Source: Dipteris shenzhenensis
Lineage: Eukaryota; Polypodiophyta; Polypodiopsida; Gleicheniales
DNA length: 64,000 nt
Reading direction: 5' to 3' (one strand)
Assembly: GCA_047967505.1 (NCBI GenBank)
Contig: CM106538.1
The notes under the pieces were generated by a model. It ran no database searches and was not told the origin of the DNA. It worked only from the letters and a program-made list of their open reading frames with translations. Positions 11,345 through 22,694 of this stretch are shown in pieces. Each line of letters begins with the position of its first letter. The first letter of the stretch is position 1. The translations under genes and the position numbers were made by a program.

Positions 11345-11890
11345 CAAGCATTGCAAGTCCAGTAAATGAAATCAATCAGATTAGGAATTGGCAAACTCGA
11401 TTTGGGAATGGTCAGAAATACTTTGTCTTTGAATAATGCCTTGGATCATGGGATGGGGTCCCATGAACCTGCTGCCTATGATGACGAATGGTTCTGCCCT
11501 CGACTAAAGGTGACTTGTGTAGTAGTAAAAGGATAGCCCTCATGGAATCTCTAAGGGGTCTTGATTTTGGCCATGATTTGCACATTCTAGCACTTGAGCC
11601 ATACATCAATTTCCAACACTTGAGGCATATAATGGCTTTGCCCATGCAATGTTTCCAGCTGCAATCCAAGCATCAAGCAATCTCATATTCTGTATCCAGA
11701 GACATCATGAGGGGTAGAGCCTCTTTTTGGTAGTCCTACTAGCAATATATATTGAAAAAAAAAAAATTCAATTATTATATTCTTGCTTGCTATATGAATG
11801 CTCTTAATGCATCCAAATTGTAGAACTACTTCAATACTACTTCTTAGTTATGTTGTATAATAACCTCCATATGTATGCTCGTGAGACAAT

Positions 11891-11966
11891 AAAAAAGAGA
11901 CCTGGCAACCCAAAAATGATAGCGCATTGATGCGCTGCCCTTTTTGGGCTACCAGGCCTCTTTTTT
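11891..11966. repeat. Near-perfect 76 bp palindrome
   Basis: Left arm AAAAAAGAGACCTGGCAACC... pairs with right arm ...CTACCAGGCCTCTTTTTT, with only a few mismatches. The centre AGCGCATTGATGCGCT is the same kind of core as in the foldback units just downstream. Confidence 0.8.
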
Positions 11967-11984
11967 AATGTCGCCTGAACATAA

Positions 11985-12545
11985 GAACAAGCACTTGTGT
12001 TCCTTACCTTTCTTTCCAATGGGGGTCTTGATTTTGGGGGTGTATGCCAAAAATTGATAAACAACATTATTTGATGCATATAGTTTTATTAAATAGATAA
12101 AATAGGCATGAAAACATTAAATTGGCTCTTGCCATTCGATTTGATGTATGACATGACCCCATTTGGATTTGTAATTCCAAAGATACAGGGTCTTACATTT
12201 AGGGCTTAAATGCCTGAAATAGGAAGCACATCAATGTGCTGCCTATTTCATACATTTAGGCCTCAAAAGTAGGACCCCATGTAGGACCAAATAAGGTCCT
12301 ACTTTTGAGGCCTAAATGCATGAAATAGGCAGCACATTAACAAGCTGCCTATTTCAGGAATTTAGGCCCTAAAAGTAGGACCTCGTATCTTTGGACTTAC
12401 AAATCCCAATAGGATCATGTCCTATATGGGATCATGTCCTATATCAAATCGAACGGCAAGAGCCAATTTAGATGGTTTTCATGCCTATTCTCTCCATCAA
12501 TCAAAACTGTATGCATGAATATATACATCAAGATATGCATCAATA
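11985..12545. repeat. Foldback unit A (both arms)
   Basis: Left arm 11985-12275, centre near 12280-12290, right arm to about 12545. The inner palindromes lie at about 12213-12255 and 12318-12360. The right arm carries a short duplication of GGATCATGTCCTATAT. It is the most diverged unit. Confidence 0.8.
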
Positions 12546-12612
12546 TATGCATCAATATATACATATGTATGTATGTATGTGTATATATATATATTATATA
12601 TATATATATATA

Positions 12613-12643
<31 letters not shown>

Positions 12644-12657
12644 GTGTGTGTGTGTGT

Positions 12658-12714
<57 letters not shown>

Positions 12715-12776
12715 CACATATAGATATATATGTATGTATATACATACATATATACATACTTACATACATATAGCAA
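12546..12776. repeat. Compound microsatellite (CATA)n/(TA)n/(TG)n/(CA)n
   Basis: Runs of TATG, TA, CATA, TG and an uninterrupted CA tract of about 45 bases, between foldback units A and B. Open frames of alternating Tyr/Ile/Cys/Val/Thr/His are repeat translations. Confidence 0.95.
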
Positions 12777-12784
12777 AATTAGGA

Positions 12785-13400
12785 TTTCATGCATTTTGTT
12801 GTCTCATGAGCATAAGAATAAGTACTTGTGTTCCTTACCTTTCTTTGTAATGGGAGTCTTGATTTTGGGGGGGGGTATGCCAAAAATTGATAAACAACAT
12901 TATTTGATGAATATAGTTTTAGTTGATGGAGAAAATGGACATGAAAACCATCTAAATTGAATCTTGCCATTCGATTTGATATATGACATGACCCCATTTG
13001 GATATGCAAGTTCAAAGATACGGGGTGCTACTTTTAGGGTCTCAATGCCTGAAATAGGCAGCGCATTAACGTGCTGCCTATTTCATGCATTTAGGCCTCA
13101 AAAGTAGGACCCTTAATGCGCTGCCTATTTCATGCATTTAGGACTCAAAAGTAGAACCCCATTGGTGTTGCCAATGGGGTCCTACTTTTGAGGCCTAAAT
13201 GCATGAAATATGCAGCGCGTTAATGCGCTGCCTATTTCAAGCATTCAGGCCCTAAAAGTAGGACCCTGTATCTTTGGACTTACAAATCTAAATGGGGTCA
13301 TGTCATATATCAAATCGAATGGCAAGAGCCAATTTAGATGATTTTCATGTCCATTTTCTCCATATATCAAAATTGTATGCATCAATATATACATATATCC
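12785..13400. repeat. Foldback unit B (both arms, clearest copy)
   Basis: Left arm about 12785-13160, centre ATTGGTGTTGCCAAT at 13161-13175, right arm to about 13400. The inner palindromes are near 13041-13086 and 13203-13246. A partial duplication of the inner palindrome (about 13110-13158) lengthens the left arm. Confidence 0.85.
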
Positions 13401-13449
13401 ATCAACATATACATACATACATACATACATACATACATACATACATACA

Positions 13450-13520
<71 letters not shown>
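13401..13520. repeat. (CATA)n then (TA)n microsatellite
   Basis: About 17 CATA repeats followed by about 20 TA repeats, between unit B and half-unit C. Confidence 0.97.
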
Positions 13521-13747
13521 ACACCAATGGGGTCCTACTTTTGAGGCCTAAATGCATGAAATAGGCAGTGCGTTAACGTGCTACCTATTTCAAGCATTCA
13601 GGCCCTAAAAGTAGGACCCTGTATCTTTGGACTTATAAATCTAAATGGGGTCATGTCATATATCAAATCAAACGGCATGAGCCACTTTAGATGATTTTCA
13701 TGTCCATTTTCTCCATATATCAAAATTGCATGCATCAATATATACAT
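13521..13747. repeat. Foldback half-unit C (right arm only)
   Basis: Begins at the centre sequence (ACACCAATGGGGTCC) directly after a TA tract and runs to the ATATACATATATGCATCA end. The left arm is missing, as if replaced by the microsatellite. Confidence 0.8.
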
Positions 13748-13774
13748 ATATGCATCAACATATACATACATACA

Positions 13775-13810
<36 letters not shown>

Positions 13811-13828
13811 TATATGTATGTATGTATG

Positions 13829-13860
<32 letters not shown>

Positions 13861-13897
13861 TGTACATGCATATATATACATACATACATACATACAA
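13748..13897. repeat. (CATA)n/(TATG)n microsatellite
   Basis: CATA repeats switch to the complementary TATG phase near 13815, so the tract itself can fold back, then return to CATA. Confidence 0.95.
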
Positions 13898-14430
13898 ACA
13901 TCAAAAGTAAGACCTCATTGGTTTCCCATGTCATGCATTTTGTTGTCTCATGAGCATAAGAACAAGCACTTGTGTTCTTTACCTTTCTTTGCAATGGGGG
14001 TCTTGATTTTGGGGGGGTATGCCAAAAATTGATCAACAACATTATTTGATGAATATAGTTTTAGTTGATGGAGAAAATGGACATGAAAACCATCTAAATT
14101 GGATCTTGCCGTTCGATTTGATATATGACATGAACACATTTGGATATGCAAGTCCAAAGATACGGGGTACTACTTTTAGGGCCTGAATGCCTAAAATAGG
14201 CAGGGCGTTAATGCGCTGTCTATTTCATGCATTTAGGCCTCAAAACTAGGACCCCATTGTGTTGCCAATGGGGTCCTACTATTGAGGCCTAAATGCATGA
14301 AATAGGTAGCACATTAACGCGCTGCCTATTTTAGGCATTCAGGCCCTAAAAGTAGGACCCCATATCTTTGGACTTACAAATCCAAATGGGATCATGTCAT
14401 ATATCAAATCGAACGACAAACATCAATATA
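13898..14430. repeat. Foldback unit D (both arms)
   Basis: Left arm about 13925-14255, centre CCCCATTGTGTTGCC near 14252-14266, right arm to about 14430. The inner palindromes are near 14192-14232 and 14298-14340. Confidence 0.85.
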
Positions 14431-14453
14431 TACATATATGCATCAACATATAC

Positions 14454-14520
<67 letters not shown>

Positions 14521-14554
14521 CATACATACATACACACACACTTTTTTTAAAGTA

Positions 14555-14621
<67 letters not shown>

Positions 14622-14682
14622 CACATATATATATATATGTATGTATATACATACATATATACATACTTACATACATAAAGCA
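14431..14682. repeat. (TA)n and (CA)n microsatellites
   Basis: A TA tract of about 55 bases (14460-14515), CATA, then CA repeats (about 14556-14612), then TA/TATG/CATA. It matches the organisation of 12546-12776. Confidence 0.95.
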
Positions 14683-14975
14683 AAATTAGGACCCCATTGG
14701 TTGCCTATTTCATGCATTTTGTGTCTCATGAGCATAAGAACAAGCACTTGTGTTCCTTACCTTTCTTTGCAATGGGGGTCTTGATTTTGGGGGGGGGTAT
14801 GCCAAAAATTGATAGATGAATATAGTTTTAGTTGATGGAGAAAATGGACATGAAAACCATCTAAATTGGATCTTGCCATTCGATTTGATATATGACATGA
14901 CCCCATTTAGATATGCAAGTCCAAAGATACGGGGTGCTACTTTTAGGTTTGAATGCCTAAAATAGGCAACGCGTT
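14683..14975. repeat. Foldback half-unit E (left arm only)
   Basis: Starts AGCAAAATTAGGACCCC as unit B does and follows the left arm to AAAATAGGCAACGCGTTAAC, then breaks off into unrelated sequence exactly at the inner palindrome core. Confidence 0.8.
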
Positions 14976-17243
14976 AACATTGGTGTGATATGGGAATCTC
15001 CCAGTCTGCAATTTTAGCACCAATTTTGGGATGTAAACTACATAGTTAGGTCCAAAAAAAGTTGTGTCAATTCTTGCATTAAATGTAGGGTGATGAATAT
15101 ATCCTATTTCATCATGGGGCCTGCAAAAGACGGAGGGAAAAAATTGAACCTCCAAAAAGACTTCTTTTATCAGTCTATGGGGCCCAGCTCTTACTAGCAT
15201 TGAGAGTGGACAAGATAGCTATCGTTGGTGTGATATGGGAATCTCCAAGTCTCAAGTTTTGGGGTACATGAAATTAGATCATGCTAACGGTAACTCTAAG
15301 AGGTTCCAAAGGTAGGCAACATTCTTCATCATAGCTAACTCAAATGCAAGGCAGTGAAAATTCCAGGAGAGTTGCTAGGTAGCATTGATTTTGGGAAGGG
15401 ATATGATGATACTTTGTTGTGTTATGTAGGATATTAATTTCCTTTAAATTTGGGACATGTTAGATATAACTTCATAAAATCCTAAGTCATGAAATTAATA
15501 CATTATAAGCTCAAGCATAAATAATAGTCGTGAAGTTAATGCATTAAATATTCAAGCCTAAAGAAGAATTAATCAAGACCTAATGCACCATACCAGAGAC
15601 TTTGGCCTTATCCTCATTCCATAGACTTGCCAACGTAAGGCCAAAATTTTCATTCTTAAGAATATGTGGAAAGACCTTATGTTTGGCGAAAAAATTTCAT
15701 TCTAAAGAATAGGTGGAGTGAAATTGTGTTTGATAAATACAAATCAATGCTCAAGTTTGGACATAAATAAAGGTATCCTTTTGAAGATATTGGAACACAT
15801 AAGAGAAATAATATTGAAGATACATGAATTTTTAGACATACTATTAAAGACAAATGAACATATAATGGATGAAATCCTATTGATGATACATGAATTTTCA
15901 ATAGAACTGTCATTCAAAAGATTTGATGGATTGAATGTAGCTTTAATACATTATCCCTTTTACAAGGGTGTTTGAGTTTGAGGCTTGAAACATAAGAATG
16001 AATCTGAGTTAAAGCCTAGTGGTTTGTTAAGGATATGTGAAACTTATAGTAAAAGTACTTACAATGGAAGGGATTATATCAAGATCCTATTAAGGACATG
16101 TGAACATATAGTAGAATAATTCTACATAAAATCAGTGGATCAAACTTAATGGCTCAAAAGCAAAAAAGGATGATGGTGCAACCTAGGGGCTACTCTACGG
16201 CACTATGGCAGCAATCTTTGTAGTTACTATCAAAGGTAGTGTAACTTTTTTGTCAAGGAAAGAGATGCGAACCACTCCACATGACCTAGATCTGTATGAC
16301 TAGGTTGCACCAACTTGTTTCTTTCATGGATAAAAAGTGACCCTTAGGTGATGCTATAGCACTCCCTTTTTTGGTCCATTATTATAGCACAAGTGGGGCC
16401 TTTTGACCTAATACTAGCTACCCATCAAATATTTGTTGTAGATGTTAGGGGTAATTACCAAACTACTAGTGGTAGTTTTGTCACCACCATTAGTAATTTT
16501 ATTAGAGTGTTCCTTAGTGTTCCTTAATGGTAGTTCTCCTACTACTACATACAATATTACCAATAGTAGTCCTAATCCCAATGATAGTACACATAATATT
16601 ATTACGACCGTCCAACTTTAATCATCATTATATCTATGAATGCATATATATAGGTCTATCTATATCTATACCTATTTATTCCTCATCCAATACGTTTGCA
16701 TTTATTTTTGGTGCTTTGCTTACTTTGAAACTAAAGATAATGTGATTTCATTATTGTTTGCATTCTTGTCAAACATGAGGAGCTGGAATGCAGAAGAGTT
16801 GTGAGGCACATTATAATTTCTGTGTAGATTTGAGCCATTGAATAGCCTATTGATTCTGATTGTTTTCTTTCTTATTAAATCCTTAATTTGGTCATTTCAC
16901 ACCGAACATCGCCATATCAATTCATATATTTTTTGTTCTAGTAATGTCCTATCGCAACATAGTCTAGGGTTGATCATACAAGATAAATGGATGCTCACAT
17001 TTAATATATTTTTGGGATCAGAGGATAGTGGCTGTAGACTACAAAATCATCACTTTGAATAAATTTGGCAAGATTCTTCTGATAGAAGGAATAATTTCTA
17101 TTGCACTAACGATGAAAGAAAATTATCAAAAGGTTGATACAAGGCTCAAAATCACACTGGTGCTACTAGGCTTAATAGTCGTAGGCTAGTAGTAGTACTA
17201 GTGTATTTACTAAGTAGTGTGCGTGCCTCTCCTCATTAAAATG
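14976..17243. other. Gene-free, AT-rich stretch
   Basis: No recognisable coding domain. TTGGTGTGATATGGGAATCT occurs at about 14979 and again at about 15222, a short direct repeat about 243 bp apart. Confidence 0.4.
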
Positions 17244-17404
17244 CATAGTCTTCAAAAATATATAATACATAAGTCAAAATATTCTAATTAGTTTTATCAT
17301 CCTAATGTTGAAACTGACTTAAATTCATAGTCTTCAAAAAGGTATAATACATAAGTCAAAATATTCCAATTAGTTTTATTGTCCTCATGTTGAAACTGAC
17401 TTTC
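17244..17404. repeat. 82 bp tandem duplication
   Basis: CATAGTCTTCAAAAA starts at 17244 and 17326. The two copies differ at only a few positions and end GAAACTGACTT. Confidence 0.9.
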
Positions 17405-17446
17405 TCTTCCTTCGTCTCCTATGAGCTTCAAACCTTTAATCCATTA

Positions 17447-17850
17447 ATCTCTCAAATAGTAAGAATGGTCTTGTATTAAGAGGCGATGATATCTAAAGTG
17501 ATCTACAAATACTAAGAATGGTCTTATATTAAGAGGTGATGATATCTCAAGTGTTATACAAATCGTAAGAATGGTTTTGTATTAAAAGGTGATGATATCT
17601 CAAGTGTTCTACAAATAGTAAGAATGGTTCAAGTGTTCTACAAAAGTATTAGGTACCTCTTAGTGGCTGAAGGGAAGGAGTGATGATATCTCAAGTGTTC
17701 TACAAATAGTAAGAATGGTCTTGTATTAAGAGGTGATGATATCTCAAGTGTTCTACAAATAGTAATAATGGTTTTGTATTAGGAGGTGATGATATCTCAA
17801 GTGTTCTATAAAACTATTAGATACCTCTTAGTGGTTGAAGGGAAGGGGTT
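17447..17850. repeat. 53 bp minisatellite with a repeated spacer
   Basis: Unit AATAGTAAGAATGGT...GATGATATCTCAAGTG...CTACAA, about 53 bp, in about six full or partial copies. Twice the array is interrupted by a segment beginning TATTAGRTACCTCTTAGTGG and ending GAAGGGAAGG, giving a higher-order pattern. No coding sense. Confidence 0.85.
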
Positions 17851-18599
17851 GGAAGTATGGGCAAAATATCTAGGAACTATAGGATGGTTGCAAGAACAAT
17901 TTTGAATGTCATAAATGACACGGGTTTTTCAACATATGGGTGAACTATTTTTAAACATTCACTTCTTTCATGGTTAATAACACTTTTAATAAGAAGAACC
18001 ATTTTGAATGTCATAAGTGTTGATGCAATCCCATGCTATGAAGTCTACAGATAGTTTTTTTTTCCCCACATATGGGTGAAGTGATGTTTACGTTACTAAA
18101 TTCAACATATCAAGCAATGCATTTGTTTTGATTATTGAAGGAGTTTGATAATAAGACCCATTTCAAATGCAAACGAATTGTTGTATCAGTAATGGAATCC
18201 ACTTTGGAGTGGAAATTCGGTTTCTTTCAAACCCACATACTATTGTTGCATAATGTGAGTATGGCTCCAATTGGAAGTTAAGATAGACTATAATTCGCAA
18301 TATTGGTATAGTTACACATAGTAACATAAGTTTTATTTTCAAGAATCTTCCCAAATAGTAGTTTCCACAAAGCTATGTTGAGTACCTCGATAAGGAAATT
18401 GTGGAAAAGCTCGCTCGCTTTTTTGGGCCCGCTCGCTTTTCCTTGCTCGCTCTATCGATTGCCTCCTAGCATGAGATCATCAGCAATGTAGATTGGTTAA
18501 GAGTCTTCATTGGTGCTGCATCTACCTCTTTAACCTTGGTCGCGAACCATCAAAAGCTTACTTGTTTGCTTCTCCTGTCATCCTCTTGGCTTGCTCTAG
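17851..18599. other. No recognisable gene
   Basis: AT-rich, with a GCTCGCTCGCTTTT motif repeated around 18408-18450. Nothing coding was recognised. Confidence 0.4.
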
Positions 18600-19049
18600 A
18601 AGTATTTTACAGTCTTGGACCATGTAGGACTTAAAGACTTTGAGACTTGGCATAAATCGGTATTTGCCTCTTCATCATCATCCAAGTCCTTTTGGATAGG
18701 TTGCTTCTCCTTAGGAGAAGTCTTTTTGTTTTTAGTCCTTAGAGTCTTATCCCTTGGTGTGGGCTTAGCTTTTGATGAAGGTGTAGCCTATTGTGGGGGA
18801 CCTTTCTTTTTCTTTTATAGACCCTAATGGGGCCTTCAACTTGTTTATACCATCTCCTTAATTGGAGCAAAACTCATGGTGCACGATGACCACAACAATG
18901 TACCCGAGCCAATAAAAAATGGACTTTACCTTGATTCCTCCCTTTCCTTCCTTGAGTGACTTCAATATGTTGATCACATTTAAGGGGAATGTAGTCCCAG
19001 GCACCTTGGAATTTTGAGCGGCCATTTATGTTCCTCTTTATCCAAGCAA
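18600..19049 (-). pseudogene. Possible retroelement gag-like remnant, uncertain
   Basis: The minus strand has an open Lys/Pro-rich, disordered-looking stretch at about 18620-18800 (KAKPTPRDKTLR, NKKTSPKEKQPIQKD, then DDDEEAN). Further upstream in the same direction is a short frame starting MAAQNSKVPGTTFPLN (about 18990-19035). Composition resembles the linker regions of plant retroelement gag, but no capsid domain or zinc knuckle is visible. It could equally be non-coding. Confidence 0.22.
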
Positions 19050-19067
19050 TGATAGTGGAGGTGGGGG

Positions 19068-19129
<62 letters not shown>

Positions 19130-19264
19130 TGCACATGATATAGCTACCAGTACACTATCTTGTATTGAACATAAACATGAATATATACATGGGCCCTTAG
19201 GGTTAGGGCTAGGGTTTGCCCCTAATGCCCTATCTCGATGGTGTAATTTACACCATCCTTAACA
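19050..19264 (-). repeat. LARD 3' LTR with (GA)n and telomere-like block
   Basis: Plus-strand reading starts TGATAGTGGAGG, holds a GA tract at about 19068-19126, then ATATAGCTACC, ATGAATATATACATG, CCCTTAGGGTTAGGG, and ends ACCATCCTTAACA. It is longer than its partner mainly through GA expansion. Confidence 0.85.
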
Positions 19265-19277
19265 CCCCCTCTTAAAT
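19265..19277 (-). other. Polypurine tract of the LARD element
   Basis: On the minus strand ATTTAAGAGGGGG directly precedes the LTR start TGTTAAGG. Confidence 0.75.
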
Positions 19278-20539
19278 TGTACTGGGTAAGTAGAGGGGCA
19301 TGTACAAGATCTTTTTGTTTTTCATTTGGTGCATATGATAACAAAGAATAGTGTGTATGGTTGCATGTCAAACATGTCAAGGCTGAACATGTCATGTGTC
19401 ATCATGGACCATGCAATTGCTCTATAAAAGAGACATCTAGATGTGAGGCCAGTTGATATAGCTATGGAGAAAGAATACAATAGGTTGAGAGTGTCACCAA
19501 CCCAAAAGAGTTGACAGTAATGTCAAAGGTATGCTATAGTAGAGTAATCTCTATCATATGATGCAGTGTCGAAGAATAGTGCATAGTCGGTATAGACAGA
19601 GTGATCTAGGGGATGAAAATATTGGGCCAAAGGTGCAAGTATAAGACTCTACTCTACTAAGAAGAGGCCCGTGAAACTGACAAGGCATGTTGGCCTATCA
19701 AACCTATATGCTCAATTGTCATGAGCTAAAGGTTGTCTGATATGTGCACGGCTAAACATCCATTGGCATAGGATGTAGCATCTGTCATAGGATCATCAAG
19801 GAGGACAGCCTAGAAGCCTGAAATATCACTAAAAAATCACAAGATATCCCTAAGGCATATGAGGTGCTGAATGCTGATGTCGAGACTGATCTGAAGTCCT
19901 GGATCCAACCACTGATCTGCATCAAGTATGAATTGTATACGATAGCCATAAGTGCATGATGAAACACTGAGGTTCCCTAGGTTGTGCTATGGATGAACCT
20001 GATGATGTCCACTACACTAGGGTGGGACTGCATTGATGCATAAATATCCTCATGTTGAGGAATGATTTGCTGATCGAAGGTGGTGATAACTGGATCCAAG
20101 GGTGGTGTAATGTAACATGACTGAGCCGATGCTAGGCTATCCTAAAGACTGATATGTTGATCTGAAATGCGTAAGGAAACTATGACCAAGGATATGATGT
20201 GCTCTATATCGGAGGTGAAAGCATCAATGGATGCTGGAATGGAATCACCTAAGGAGCTAAATGCACCGTGGCATATATCTCAGCATGTTGCTAGAGATGT
20301 GAGTGCCTCGTACTGAGGACTTACCTGTTGAAAAACCATAGGATCATAATTGAACTCCTGTTGTGTATCTGCAACATCTAGTGTGACATCAGAACCACCT
20401 CTTGATCCAAGGTGCTTAGCACATAGAGCACGATCTGGCTATCATTTTTGCATTTTGGAGCACTGTGAAATTCCCTTTGGATCAAAAGTTATGGCCATTT
20501 GAAATATATGCCAAACTTTGTCCAATGAGGGGGTCCAAA

Positions 20540-21010
20540 TTGATGGTGGCCTATGGTGATGTGGCAATGTGTGTCACATGGTGTTACACAAATGTGCCAA
20601 TGTGGCATAGTGTGCTTAGATGGCACATGGTGACATGGCATTGATGAGGTGGCACTATCTAACTATGTTGCTAACTAGGTGGCATGCTTGATTAGGCACT
20701 ACCACATGTCATGATGACATGGCAGATGGATAATGAGGTGGTAGGTGACTAAGCACTGCTGATGTGGTTGTCAATGATGATGTGGCAGTGTCCATGTGGA
20801 TGATGATTAGGTGATGTAGATGTGTTGATTGGAGCTGCCTACATGGTAGGTGAGATGGAGATGCTAACATGGCAGTCCTCGGGATTCAGCTGTTGCTGAC
20901 AAGTCGCATGACATGGCATGTGGATAAGAAGACTTAGGGATGATGTGGCACAATGGTGCCCACCATTGATGATGTGGCATTAGGGCGCCTTGGCTGACGT
21001 GGTAGATGAG
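20540..21010. repeat. Degenerate short repeats of GATGTGGCA type
   Basis: About 14 irregularly spaced copies of RATGTGGCA/RACATGGCA within 470 bp in the LARD interior (for example near 20566, 20600, 20785, 20945, 20972). There is no fixed period, so it is a decayed simple-repeat domain rather than a clean tandem array. Confidence 0.6.
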
Positions 21011-22496
21011 GTCTATCACATGCTAGTCTATTGACCAAGCTGTGAGGTGAGTGGTGAGGGTAAGGCAACGTTAATTAATTAATTGGAGCCATATGTCACC
21101 TCTAGATGTCTCAAAATTATAAGATTTCATCGAAATCTTGTAGATTCCATCTTCTTTTCCGTGAGTGTAGACTCATCGGGAGTTGCTTGCTTGTTGTCAT
21201 TTGGAGCTCATTGTTTGGCAAAGGCACAATGTGTTGGCACATCGTTAGAGGCATTGGCTCATTGGCTAGGCCATTTGTAGTGCAGGTTGTTTGCTTATGG
21301 TTGGTGAAGGAGGCCACTTAGTTGGCTAGGTGTTGTTAGAGCATTGGGTCAATAGAGTCATTGGCAAGGCATGGAGGTGTGAGGTCGGTTGTGTTGATGG
21401 AGAGGTTTGCAGTTTTGTAGCTACATGGGGGAGTCGCTCGGAGCTCTTGGTGAAGAGGCTTGTTAGCCCCACTGAGTGCAACTCGTTGCTAGGTAGCTCA
21501 TAGATAGTAGTCACCGCTCGTTTATGGTGGCTTCTATGTTGTTGTGCCTAGGTCGATGTTGGAGGTTGCTGCTCCCCATGTGCAGGGTGTCGTTGGTGGC
21601 ATTATGTGGAAGAGCCACTTGCAAGGCTGCCAAAAATGGCAATGGACCTTAGATGTTTGCTTGTAGTCAAACGAGATTTGGTGCTGCAGGGTTGCCTTTG
21701 CATTATAAGCTACTAAAGAGCTATGAGAGCTTTTGCTGGCCTTTCGGTTGTGGCTCATGTTTGAGCCGAGTCACCTATGAGCCTCCTGATCCTCCAAAGT
21801 AGAGGTTGTGGTGTGTGGTTGATGAAGCTCCTTGTGGTTGTTGTTGCCCTATGGTGCGTTGGAGATGAATAGAGCTGCTTGTAGCTATGCTGCACTGTGT
21901 TGGAGCATGGCAGTGAGAACTTGGAGGTCGCTAGTGGTCATTGTTGAGAGTTGGCTGAGGAGGAGCTCGCTTGAGTTTCTTGAGCTTATCGTGAGGAGGT
22001 GCATAGATGAGCCACTATGAGGTCATCTTGGTTGATGAAGGAGCTCATTGATGTAGAGCTATAGTCGATGAAAGTAAGAGGTGGATGGGTGCTCAAGGAG
22101 AGGCTTGAAGGAGCTTCAGTCCTTCTCTATCTTACAAAAGTAAACTCAGAAATCCTCCTCGAATATGGAAAGAGATGCAAAGACCTCACAATAGACCTCA
22201 TAGAATCCTATAGAGACGACAAAGAAACCCTTTGACCTTCAGAACACCATAACATGAGCTCTAGATATCAGATCTGGGAGCTTTCTAAAGCAAAATGAAG
22301 GGGAAAGGAGCTCTACAAGAAGAGCTAGAGAGGAGATGAAGGTGACTCAAAGAGAGGGCTTGTGCATTGGCTGAAGCAAGGGATTAATGCCTTAATGGAA
22401 GTAAGGGCTTGCACTCTCTCTCATGAAAATTCTCTCAATGAAGGATGCCTCACGAAGGAGGGCTTGGCACCCATGAAGGGAGTGGGAGTATCATCA

Positions 22497-22508
22497 GCTT
22501 TGATACCA
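22497..22508 (-). other. Primer binding site of the LARD element
   Basis: Plus GCTTTGATACCA, that is minus TGGTATCAAAGC: the initiator-Met type site with one substitution from TGGTATCAGAGC, directly abutting the LTR. Confidence 0.85.
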
Positions 22509-22689
22509 TGATAGTACAAGTGGAAGTCAGAGAGGGAGAGAGAGAGAGGAGAGCACACGATATAGCTACTTGTACACTATGTTCTATTGAATAAAAACAT
22601 GAATATATACATGAGTACCCCTTAGGGTTAGGGTTAGGGTTTTACCCTAATGCCCTATCTAGGTGGTGCAATTTACACCATCTCTAATA
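22509..22689 (-). repeat. LARD 5' LTR
   Basis: Plus-strand reading TGATAGTACAAG..., short GA run, ATATAGCTACTTGTACACTATG, ATATATACATGAG, then CCCTTAGGGTTAGGGTTAGG (about 22617-22636) and ACCATCTCTAATA. The terminal CA of TAACA is mutated here to TAATA. Confidence 0.85.
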
Positions 22690-22694
22690 GGCAA

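Larger units (their letters stand above)
11980..14975. repeat. Array of foldback (hairpin) units linked by microsatellites
   Basis: A family of long palindromic units. The left arm runs from about GCATAAGAACAAGCACTTG through CTTGATTTTGGGG, ATGCCAAAAATTGATAAACA, CATTCGATTTGAT and AAGATACGGGGT to the centre. The right arm is its reverse complement and ends in CTCCAT...ATATATACAT. Each arm also contains a smaller palindrome with arms AAATAGGCAGC/GCTGCCTATTT around a GCGTTAA core. Five full or half units occur (listed separately), joined by (CATA)n, (TA)n and (CA)n. There is no coding capacity. It resembles a MITE or foldback transposon array, or a hairpin RNA source; the family is not identified. 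Confidence 0.85.
19050..22689 (-). mobile_element. Non-coding LTR retrotransposon (LARD-like), 3.64 kb
   Basis: An LTR element in minus orientation. LTR copies lie at 19050-19264 and 22509-22689, flanked by AGCAA (19045-19049) and GGCAA (22690-22694), a 4-of-5 target duplication. The primer site TGGTATCAAAGC abuts the 22509 end, and a polypurine tract abuts the 19264 end, both read on the minus strand, so orientation is firm. The 3.2 kb interior has no recognisable gag or pol on either strand. It must have relied on proteins of another element. LTR divergence of more than 10% outside the GA tract indicates an old insertion. Confidence 0.82.

Noticed and set aside
12434-12850. Open frames of Tyr/Ile/Cys/His/Thr repeats (also 13245-14690)
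   Set aside because: Direct translations of CATA, TA and CA microsatellites.
17447-17850. CRISPR-like repeat pattern
   Set aside because: Units are contiguous and nearly identical with no unique spacers, in plant nuclear DNA; a minisatellite.
22600-22650. True interstitial telomere array
   Set aside because: Only about three TTAGGG units, present in both LTRs of the same element; part of the LTR sequence.
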